A DNA stretch of 64,000 nucleotides from Microbacterium pumilum. Its GTDB lineage: Bacteria; Actinomycetota; Actinomycetes; Actinomycetales; Microbacteriaceae. The stretch is from NCBI RefSeq assembly GCF_039530225.1, contig NZ_BAAAOH010000001.1:4154001-4218000 (forward strand), given 5' to 3'. The position numbers and the translations under genes are program-made. Below the pieces are notes generated by a model that made no database searches, was not told where the DNA came from, and saw nothing but the letters and a program-made list of their open reading frames with translations. Shown here in pieces: positions 9,190 to 15,756 of the stretch. The first letter of the stretch is position 1. The number at the start of each line of letters is the position of its first letter.

Positions 9190-9894
9190 GTGAGCCTGTC
9201 GTCGCCGCGGACTGCGGTCCAGAGAGCCACATCGATCTACGAAGTTCTGCGGGAGCGGTTGGTATCCGGCGAGTACCCTCAGGGTGCTCGCATCTCCGTA
9301 GAGGAGGTACGCGCGGAACTCGCCGTGAGCAAGCAACCGGTCATGCAGGCGTTGCGGCAACTTTCAGCCGACGGCCTTGTCGAGATCATTCCCCAGGTCG
9401 GGAGCGTGGCGTCGATCTATCCGGTGCGCGAGATTGCTGACTTCTACGACGTGTTCGCCGGGATCGAGGGCGCGGCGGCAGCCGCAGCGGCCTCCCGTCG
9501 AGACGACGAACAACTAAGCGAGCTCCGAGAAATCTCTACACGTATCGCGAGCCTTCGCGGGCACCCAGATCCCGGGTTCAGATCTCACCACTACCGAAAT
9601 CTCAATCGGGATTTTCACGGGAAGATTCACGAGATGGCACGCTCGCAGATCATCGTGGAGTCCAGTCGGAGAATGTGGGACCTAAGCGACTTCCTGATCG
9701 CCACCGCTGGCGCTACTCAGCCGCTGGCGGGGGCCATCGGGTCACGCCATCACGATCACGAAGAAGTGCGCAACGCAATCGAACAGGGTGATGCGGACGA
9801 GGCCAGGGAGCAGATGGCTTCGCACATTCGCGGTACCTTCGCTCTCATATTCACCGAAGTCACGAACATCAACCTCGGTCGTCTCCCGCGGTAA
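9190..9894 (+). CDS. GntR family transcriptional regulator, FCD type
   Basis: The GTG at 9190 has a strong GAAGGAGGAA 7 bases upstream, giving 234 residues, typical of the FadR/FCD subfamily. The N-terminal winged helix reads SIYEVLRERLVSGEYPQGARISVEEV, with recognition helix VSKQPVMQALRQL. The all-helical FCD ligand domain follows, with the usual Asp and His residues (for example FHGKIHEM and RHHDHEEV) that hold a metal and a small acid ligand. It is divergent from GH3, and GCATGC-containing palindromes flank it, so it may regulate itself and the beta-glucan genes. The effector is unknown. Confidence 0.88.
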   Translation: MSLSSPRTAVQRATSIYEVLRERLVSGEYPQGARISVEEVRAELAVSKQPVMQALRQLSADGLVEIIPQVGSVASIYPVREIADFYDVFAGIEGAAAAAAASRRDDEQLSELREISTRIASLRGHPDPGFRSHHYRNLNRDFHGKIHEMARSQIIVESSRRMWDLSDFLIATAGATQPLAGAIGSRHHDHEEVRNAIEQGDADEAREQMASHIRGTFALIFTEVTNINLGRLPR

Positions 9895-10090
9895 TGGTTA
9901 TGACAATGACCCCGCTGAAGCATTTAACTCGCTGTTCAAGGCCGTGCTTGTCCGCCACCGCGGCCCTGGCGATCAATCGATGACCTCGTGTTCGCGGTCG
10001 CCGAACATATCGACTGGCTCAGCCATCGTCGCTCCAAGGCACCATCGGGATGATCCCACCCGTCGAGGCCGAGCAGCATTATCCCGATTC
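9895..10090 (+). pseudogene. IS3-family transposase remnant (C-terminal end)
   Basis: Three frames in succession translate to the end of an IS3-type OrfB DDE transposase: YDNDPAEAFNSLFKAVLVRHRGP, then DDLVFAVAEHIDWLSHRR, then GMIPPVEAEQHY. These match the family's usual ending (DNA-E-FN-YK-E, followed by IDW-NHRR and G-PP-E). At least two frameshifts separate the blocks, and the N-terminal catalytic region is missing. The remnant begins right at the GntR stop codon and lies beside the truncated LacI gene, so insertion and decay probably trimmed this regulator region. Confidence 0.8.
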
Positions 10091-10190
10091 ACACCACACG
10101 CGCGCCGCTTTGCCTACGGGTCAACGCGGGCCTACGATGAGCCCAAGGCGCCACAGGGATCAGGGATCAGTCCTATGCGGGGACGAAGCG

Positions 10191-10391
10191 CTACCGTTCG
10201 GGAGCGACCGGCGGCCTTCGTTTCAGTCCGAGTTGATGCGCTTCGTCGTTCAGCACGTAACCCAGATCGTGAATAGCGTTCTCGATCTTCACGCATGCAC
10301 CATTTGATACGAGGTGCGGGTGATTGAAATACCGGGAGACAGTCCCGCGAGAAACCCCCGCGGTCGTCGCGACGTCACGAATGGTTGCCAT
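10191..10391 (-). pseudogene. Truncated LacI family regulator (DNA-binding domain only)
   Basis: From an ATG at 10391 with GGAAGG upstream, the frame encodes ATIRDVATTAGVSRGTVSRYFNHP, a standard LacI helix-turn-helix and hinge start, then stops after about 66 residues. The sugar-binding domain is absent. The start lies inside the last codons of the YesL-like gene, so it looks like the last gene of the transporter operon. The IS3 remnant lies just downstream and probably caused the loss. It is not expected to sense a ligand. Confidence 0.7.
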
Positions 10392-11109
10392 CGACATTCC
10401 TTCCAGCACGAAGGCGTGGGGAGGTCATTGCGAACGTGAGAGACGAGCGGTCCGTCGATGAGAATCGTCGACTTCGACGCTCAGGGATGGCGACTACGGC
10501 AAGTACGGCAAGACCGAGCGATGGAAGGATCATGGGCACGAGAGCCCATGTTGCGACTCCGACGAAGATGACGGTGGACCCGAGGGAGAGGCTGCCCACC
10601 GGATCGATCCACACCTTGGTCGGGATGGCGCGGACCGCGCCCGCCCAGCCGGCATCGGGGTTCCAACAAGCGCTACCCATGAGGACGGAAACGCCGACGG
10701 CGATGAGTCCGATCCAGCCGACGGCGGCAAAGATGACGCCCCCGGGAAGCGAGGATAGATTGGCGAGCAGGATGTCGGCGACGAGAATCACCGCCATCGC
10801 GCTGGCCCCCAGTCCGACTGCGAGGCCGCCCGATAGCGCCTTCAAATAATCGCGCCAGAACTGTCGCTGGCGGGATTCGTCGGCGTTCAGATATCGGCGG
10901 AGGTGGCGGATGCCGGCAGCCAGCGCCGCAGGCAGCGTGACAACCATGATTCCTCCCGCTGTAACCAACACGCCCGTGAGTAGCACTTCGCCGAAGAGAG
11001 CAAACGCACCTACGGATCCCGGAAATCGGAGTGGTGGGCGCTCGACCTGCGTAGGGCCGGAGCCATCGCGATCGGCACGACGGACAGCCTGCAGTTGGCG
11101 ACGATCCAC
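10375..11109 (-). CDS. YesL-like (DUF624) membrane protein of the sugar-transport operon
   Basis: This is a 244-residue protein with about five to six hydrophobic segments and the layout of the YesL/DUF624 family: an RFPGSVGAFALFGEVLLTG-type first helix, a loop resembling F-RDYLKAL, and an RAIPTKVW-like motif. Such proteins commonly accompany CUT1 carbohydrate ABC transporters in Gram-positives. Their biochemical role is unknown. The GTG start follows the permease stop directly, and the end overlaps the truncated LacI gene, so it is translated with the operon. Confidence 0.7.
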   Translation of the reverse strand: MDRRQLQAVRRADRDGSGPTQVERPPLRFPGSVGAFALFGEVLLTGVLVTAGGIMVVTLPAALAAGIRHLRRYLNADESRQRQFWRDYLKALSGGLAVGLGASAMAVILVADILLANLSSLPGGVIFAAVGWIGLIAVGVSVLMGSACWNPDAGWAGAVRAIPTKVWIDPVGSLSLGSTVIFVGVATWALVPMILPSLGLAVLAVVAIPERRSRRFSSTDRSSLTFAMTSPRLRAGRNVDGNHS

Positions 11110-11110
11110 T

Positions 11111-12043
11111 TCAGCCCTTCAGACCCTGCGTGGCCACCCCGTCGACGAGGAACCGCTGGAAGACGAGGAAGAATGCGAGGACGGGGAGGAGGGCGATGAA
11201 CGATGCGGCCGCGGTGGCGCCGTAGTCGCTGGTGGAGGACTGGTCGTTGTAGAGGCGCAGCGCGATGGGCAGCGGGTAGTTCTCGGGGCTCGTCAGGTAG
11301 AGGAGAGGCCCGAGGAAGTCGTTCCATGCCCAGATGAACGCGAAGATCGAGCAGGTGATGAGGGCGGGTTTGATCAGCGGCAGGATGATCGACCAGAAGA
11401 TGCGGAAGTGACCGGCGCCGTCGATGCGGGCCGCCTCATCCATCTCGCGTGGCATCTGGCGGATGAACTGCACGAGCAGGAACACGAAGAACGCCTCGGT
11501 GGCGAGGAACTTGGGCAGCAGCAGCGGGATGAACGTGTCGACCAGGCCGAGATTGTTGAACAGGATGTACTGCGGGATGATCAGCACGTGGAACGGCAGC
11601 AGCAGCGTGCCGATCATCGCGGCGAACAGGATTCCAAGGCCCTTGAACTGAATACGAGCGAACGCGTACGCCGCCAGGGCTGAGGAGAAGACAGTTCCAA
11701 TCACGGAACCAACGGCGATGATCAGACTGTTGAGGAAGAACTTCGCCAGCGGCACGCCCGCGATTCCTTCGGAGACCTTCACGTAGTTCTCGAACGTGGG
11801 GCTGTTCGGGATCAGGCCTGGGTTGGAGCCGAACTCGGAATTCGGTTTGAGGGTGGCGAGAAACAGCCAAACCAGCGGATAGAGCACGACCGCGGTGATG
11901 CCGAGCAGCATCACGAACCAGACGATGGTCTGCCAGGTCTTGCGCTTCACCCGCCGTCGACGCGGGGCAGGAGGCATGGGTTCGTCGGTGAGCTGGCTTT
12001 CGAGCATCTGGACGCCGGAGGCGCCGAAGCTTGCAGTGGTCAT
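11111..12043 (-). CDS. Carbohydrate ABC transporter permease, MalG/CUT1 type
   Basis: The ATG at 12043 overlaps the stop of the preceding permease by four bases and gives 310 residues. Six membrane segments can be traced, and the EAA loop is present as EMDEAARIDGAGHFRIFWSIILPLIKPA. The C-terminus (FLVFQRFLVDGVATQGLKG) ends like MalG-type inner-membrane subunits. It forms the translocation pore with the neighbouring permease for an oligosaccharide. No ATPase gene is present here, so a shared MsiK-type ATPase elsewhere is expected. Confidence 0.93.
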   Translation of the reverse strand: MTTASFGASGVQMLESQLTDEPMPPAPRRRRVKRKTWQTIVWFVMLLGITAVVLYPLVWLFLATLKPNSEFGSNPGLIPNSPTFENYVKVSEGIAGVPLAKFFLNSLIIAVGSVIGTVFSSALAAYAFARIQFKGLGILFAAMIGTLLLPFHVLIIPQYILFNNLGLVDTFIPLLLPKFLATEAFFVFLLVQFIRQMPREMDEAARIDGAGHFRIFWSIILPLIKPALITCSIFAFIWAWNDFLGPLLYLTSPENYPLPIALRLYNDQSSTSDYGATAAASFIALLPVLAFFLVFQRFLVDGVATQGLKG

Positions 12044-13038
12044 CGGTCGTCTCCCGAGTAGTGGACCCAGGATCGCTGGGTGCGGAAAAGGATGTAGGCG
12101 ATGATCGCGACGACAATGAGCAGGACCCAAGCGATCGCCGACGCGTAGCCCATCTGGCCGTCGGAGAAACCTCTCTTGTAGAGATACAGGGTGATGAAGT
12201 TCGTCGACCCGGCGGGACCGCCGGAGCCGTTGGAGATGATGTAGGCCGACGTGAAGACCTGGAATGCGCCGATCAGGCCGAGCAGCAGGTTGAAGAAGAT
12301 CACTGGCGACAGCAGCGGAATCGTCACCGCCCGGAACCGGTGATACGGGCCGGCGCCATCCATCTCGGCAGCCTCGTACAGCTCTTTCGGGATCTGCTTC
12401 AACCCGGCGAGGAAGATCACCATCGTCGCGCCGAACTGCCAGATCGCCAAGAGGATCAGAGCGGGCAGAACCAGCGCGGGGTTGCCGATCCAGCCGCCCA
12501 GGTCGATGCCGATCGACGACAGGATGGTGTCGACGGGTCCGTCGTTGCCGAACATCGCCCGCCACACGATCGCGATCGACACCGACCCGCCGATCAACGA
12601 CGGTGCGTAGAACGAGGACCGGAAGAACCCCGCCCCCCGGTCACGGTAGTTCAGCAGCATCGCGACACCTAGCGCCGCGGCCAACGTGATCGGCGTGCCG
12701 ACTACCACGTAGACGAGGGTGATCTGCGCGGACTGTGTGAACGATGGGTCGCTCGTGAACATCCGGACGTAGTTGTCCAGCCCGATCCATTTCGGCGCAC
12801 TGAAGATGTTGTAGTTGGTGAACGAGAGGTACAGCGAGTAGGCCATCGGGAGGAGCGTGAGACCGAAGAATCCCAGCAGCCAAGGGACAAGGAACCCGTA
12901 CCCGGCAAGTGTCTCCTTCCGAAGCCGCGAACGTTGACCAGGCCGCGGAAGGTCGCTCTCACCGTAACGACGACGGAACAGACTGCGGCCCGACGCGGTC
13001 TTTCCTGTCGTGATCACTCTGGTTGATGTGGTTGACAT
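12040..13038 (-). CDS. Carbohydrate ABC transporter permease, MalF/CUT1 type
   Basis: Starting at the ATG at 13038 the protein has 332 residues. A cytoplasmic N-terminal arm is followed by six membrane segments (first at GYGFLVPWLLGFFGLTLLPMAYSLYLSF) and an EAA loop ELYEAAEMDGAGPYHRFRAVTIPLLSP. It pairs with the downstream permease. The longer open frame reaching 13194 runs back into the hairpin after the binding-protein gene and is unlikely to be translated. Confidence 0.93.
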   Translation of the reverse strand: MSTTSTRVITTGKTASGRSLFRRRYGESDLPRPGQRSRLRKETLAGYGFLVPWLLGFFGLTLLPMAYSLYLSFTNYNIFSAPKWIGLDNYVRMFTSDPSFTQSAQITLVYVVVGTPITLAAALGVAMLLNYRDRGAGFFRSSFYAPSLIGGSVSIAIVWRAMFGNDGPVDTILSSIGIDLGGWIGNPALVLPALILLAIWQFGATMVIFLAGLKQIPKELYEAAEMDGAGPYHRFRAVTIPLLSPVIFFNLLLGLIGAFQVFTSAYIISNGSGGPAGSTNFITLYLYKRGFSDGQMGYASAIAWVLLIVVAIIAYILFRTQRSWVHYSGDDR

Positions 13039-13150
13039 TCGTGACTCCGATGCGCTGGTGACGTCGAGCGAGGTATGGGGGCTGGACCCCAACCCGCTCG
13101 CGGGTGCCCTCAGTGCCGAACGCCGCACCGAGGGTGTTGGCGGCCAGCCA

Positions 13151-13185
13151 AGGTGGGAGAGCCCGAGGACGGGGCTCCCCCACCT
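13151..13185 (-). terminator. Stem-loop between the binding-protein and permease genes
   Basis: AGGTGGGAGAGCCC (13151-13164) pairs with GGGCTCCCCCACCT (13172-13185) with one mismatch and a 7-base loop, starting 5 bases after the binding-protein stop. In CUT1 operons such a hairpin often lets the binding protein be made in excess by partial termination or 3' protection. Confidence 0.55.
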
Positions 13186-13190
13186 GGGGG

Positions 13191-14504
13191 TCACTGGTTG
13201 AGGATGACGTCGATCTCAGTGAAGAGTTGATCGACGGCGTCGTCCACGGTGATGGTTCCGAAGCCGAGCTCTTGGCCGAGCTCCTTGAACTTGGCCTCGA
13301 CGGAGCCATAGCCGATGATCGGCACCGGGGGCGGGTCACCGAGACGGTCCGCAATCGACGCCTCATAGTCGAGGATCTGCTGCGCCGTGGCATCGAGCTC
13401 GACACCGTCGCGCTGGGTCGAAGAAGCCGGTAGTCCCCGGTTTGTACCAAAGATCGCGCCAGCTTCAGGGCTGTTCACCATGAAGTCGATGAACGTGGCG
13501 GCGGCCTGCGGGTGGTCGCTGGTCTGTGCGGCCGACAGCAGCATGCCCGCCTTCAGGTAGAGATCCTTGGCGCCCTCCTTGAAGACTGGCGGGGCGACGA
13601 GGTCCAGCTCGGGATAGGCCTCTCCCAGGTTGGCAAGATAGCCGGCGCCGAAGTTGTCCCATGTGATCTCGCTGAGCTGCTTTGCTGAGTCGAAGCCCGT
13701 TAGCGGCGCCAACTCTTCAATTCGCTGTTGCGGGATCACAACGCCGTCTTCGATGAGCGGGGTGCCTTGGTTCCAGAAGTCGGCCAGGTCCTCCTTGGTG
13801 AAGCCGATCTCGCCGTCCTCGTTGAAGACCGCCTTGCCCTCAGAGCGAAGCGCGAGTTCGAAAGTCTGAATGAAGCCGGTCGGGTTGCTCCCGCCCCACA
13901 CCTCGAGCCCGCCCGCATCGGCCGCGTCACGCGCGTCATACAGCCAGTCGATGTAGTCATCCCACGAGCCACCGCCGAATGGAGCGATGCCCACCTCGTC
14001 GGCGAGCGTCGGGTTCTCGAACATGCCGAGGGCGTTCGTCGAGACGGGCATCCCTGCTACGGCGTCACCGACCTTCGCGATGTTGAGCACATTCTCCTCG
14101 TATCCGTCGGTCGCGATAATGCTGCCGAGGTATGGGCTGAGGTCGGCGAGAAGACCGTTCTCTGAGTACTGGCGGACGTACGTCATATCCATCTGGAAAA
14201 CATCCGGCAGGTTCTTGCCAGCGGCTTCTGTCTGACGCTTCTCCCAGTACTCATCCCAGGCGAGGAACGTCGAGTTCACGGTGATGTTCGGGTATTCCTC
14301 ATTGAAGGCTTCGATTGCCTGGTTGTAGAGGTCGCCACGTACGTCGTTGCCCCAGAAGGCGAAGTCGAGGGTGACTTTCTCGTTAGGGTCGAACGTGGCT
14401 GCGGCATCGGGCGCGCTTCCTCCGCTGGCGCAGCCAGCCAGGATCAGGGCTGTGCCGGCCGCGAGTGCGGCGCCGGTGAATACCCGCTTCTTACTGTGGA
14501 ACAT
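13191..14504 (-). CDS. Extracellular sugar-binding lipoprotein of a CUT1 ABC transporter
   Basis: The ATG at 14504 has AAGGA 5 bases upstream and gives 437 residues. A lipobox (ALILAGCAS) follows a basic n-region, so the mature protein is lipid-anchored outside the membrane. Family 1 solute-binding features include VTLDFAFWGND near the start, NEEYPNITV, and a long alpha/beta two-lobe domain with FMVNSPEAGAIFGTNRGLPAS. It would capture oligosaccharides released by the locus glycosidases. Several LacI-type operators lie upstream. Confidence 0.93.
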   Translation of the reverse strand: MFHSKKRVFTGAALAAGTALILAGCASGGSAPDAAATFDPNEKVTLDFAFWGNDVRGDLYNQAIEAFNEEYPNITVNSTFLAWDEYWEKRQTEAAGKNLPDVFQMDMTYVRQYSENGLLADLSPYLGSIIATDGYEENVLNIAKVGDAVAGMPVSTNALGMFENPTLADEVGIAPFGGGSWDDYIDWLYDARDAADAGGLEVWGGSNPTGFIQTFELALRSEGKAVFNEDGEIGFTKEDLADFWNQGTPLIEDGVVIPQQRIEELAPLTGFDSAKQLSEITWDNFGAGYLANLGEAYPELDLVAPPVFKEGAKDLYLKAGMLLSAAQTSDHPQAAATFIDFMVNSPEAGAIFGTNRGLPASSTQRDGVELDATAQQILDYEASIADRLGDPPPVPIIGYGSVEAKFKELGQELGFGTITVDDAVDQLFTEIDVILNQ

Positions 14505-14523
14505 CTTCGTCCTTTCCATGAAA

Positions 14524-14535
14524 GTGTTCGTTCAC
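14524..14535. promoter_or_regulatory. LacI-type operator, one mismatch (GTGTTCGTTCAC)
   Basis: The site is 20 bases before the binding-protein start and matches the locus consensus GTGAWCGWTCAC at 11 of 12 positions, with the central CG typical of LacI-family operators. Confidence 0.5.
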
Positions 14536-14558
14536 TATTGGTGGTGTGGATCACTATA

Positions 14559-14570
14559 GTGAACGATCAC
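14559..14570. promoter_or_regulatory. LacI-type operator GTGAACGATCAC
   Basis: This is a perfect consensus copy 55 bases before the transporter operon and near its likely promoter. Binding here would repress transport genes until an inducer sugar is present. Confidence 0.7.
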
Positions 14571-14611
14571 CAAACTAGTCAACGTACTTTCTGAAGTTTC
14601 TGTACCGATTT

Positions 14612-14623
14612 GTGATCGTTCAC
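14612..14623. promoter_or_regulatory. LacI-type operator GTGATCGTTCAC before the lacI gene
   Basis: This perfect consensus copy lies 55 bases upstream of the LacI start at 14678 and 42 bases from the copy serving the divergent operon. Paired sites in a divergent promoter fit looping and autoregulation. Confidence 0.7.
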
Positions 14624-14677
14624 CGCGATCTTCCCGTACCGTGATGTGATCAGACCCTGAAGCAAGAGGAGCCGATC

Positions 14678-15691
14678 ATGATTGCCCGAGCGGCATCGGG
14701 GCGCCGCCCCACGATCATGGAAGTCGCGCGCTTAGCCGGAGTGTCTCATCAGACAGTTTCCAGGTATCTGCGATTCAACGGGGAAGGCCTGAAGCCACGC
14801 ACCCGCGAGAGCGTTCAGGCCGCGATCGCTGAGCTCAATTATCGACCAAACATCGCGGCGCGGTCGATGCGCGGCCGCGTGACGGGTCGGGTCGCAGTCG
14901 TCATGCCATCACTCACCTTCAATCCCAGCATGATGCTGTCCGGCGCAACACGCACCGCCCACGACGCCGGATACAAGGTCGAGATCATTAGCCCCGAGGG
15001 TGGAGCGGGTGCCCGTGCGACGCGAATCCTGGAGCTTGCCGACGGTCATATGGTCGACGGCATCCTGTCGTTCTCGTCTGTCGATATACCCGACGCGGAT
15101 CTACCGGCAGACACCGCAATCGTGATAGCTGCAGAGTTCGACGACGAAATGCGCGGGATCGGCCAGCTCGCCGACGCCGCCCCGATCGTCGAGATCATCG
15201 AGCGCCTTGCGATGCTCGGACATCGGCGCTTCTTCCACATCGCGGGTCCCGCCCAGTTTGCATCGGCCCGGGCCCGTGCCACGGCGTTCCGAGAAACCGT
15301 CGGCCGGCTCGGGCTGGAATCCATGGGAGTGTACGGCGGCGACTGGTCGGGCGAATCCGGAATAGCAGCGGTCCAGTCGATCCGAAGCGGACATGAACCG
15401 ACAGCCATCGTCGCTGCGAACGACCTCGTCGCCATGGGTGCTTTGCGCGCCGCCACACAGCGAGGGTGGGATGTCCCGGGTGATGTGAGCCTTACCGGAT
15501 GGGATGACGCCCCTGGGAGCGCCTTCCTCACTCCCTCGCTGACTTCGGTCGACCTGAATCTCGAGCGCATCGGAGGTAACGCGATGGCGCGGCTGATCGC
15601 GAAGCTCCGTGACGAGGCACCTCAGCCATCCGAGGAGTCCGTCAGCAGAATTGTCTGGCGCGAGTCCACCGGTCCCGCGCCGCACGGCTAG
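14678..15691 (+). CDS. LacI family transcriptional regulator of the ABC/GH2/GH115 regulon
   Basis: This 337-residue full-length LacI protein starts at an ATG with AAGAGGAG upstream. The helix-turn-helix reads PTIMEVARLAGVSHQTVSRYLRF, the hinge helix NYRPNIAARSMRG, and a periplasmic-binding-type sensor domain follows, ending with GDVSLTGWDDAPGSAFLTPSLTSV. It is divergent from the transporter operon. The perfect operators between them, and the copies before GH2 and GH115, make it the most likely binder of GTGAWCGWTCAC. Two paralogues downstream (36845 and 37975) have near-identical recognition helices, so assignment is not exclusive. Confidence 0.92.
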   Translation: MIARAASGRRPTIMEVARLAGVSHQTVSRYLRFNGEGLKPRTRESVQAAIAELNYRPNIAARSMRGRVTGRVAVVMPSLTFNPSMMLSGATRTAHDAGYKVEIISPEGGAGARATRILELADGHMVDGILSFSSVDIPDADLPADTAIVIAAEFDDEMRGIGQLADAAPIVEIIERLAMLGHRRFFHIAGPAQFASARARATAFRETVGRLGLESMGVYGGDWSGESGIAAVQSIRSGHEPTAIVAANDLVAMGALRAATQRGWDVPGDVSLTGWDDAPGSAFLTPSLTSVDLNLERIGGNAMARLIAKLRDEAPQPSEESVSRIVWRESTGPAPHG

Positions 15692-15756
15692 GTCGGACGA
15701 AAGGGAGCCCGTCGCCGCGATGGGCCGACCCGTGACAGCGCTTTCAGACTCCTACA

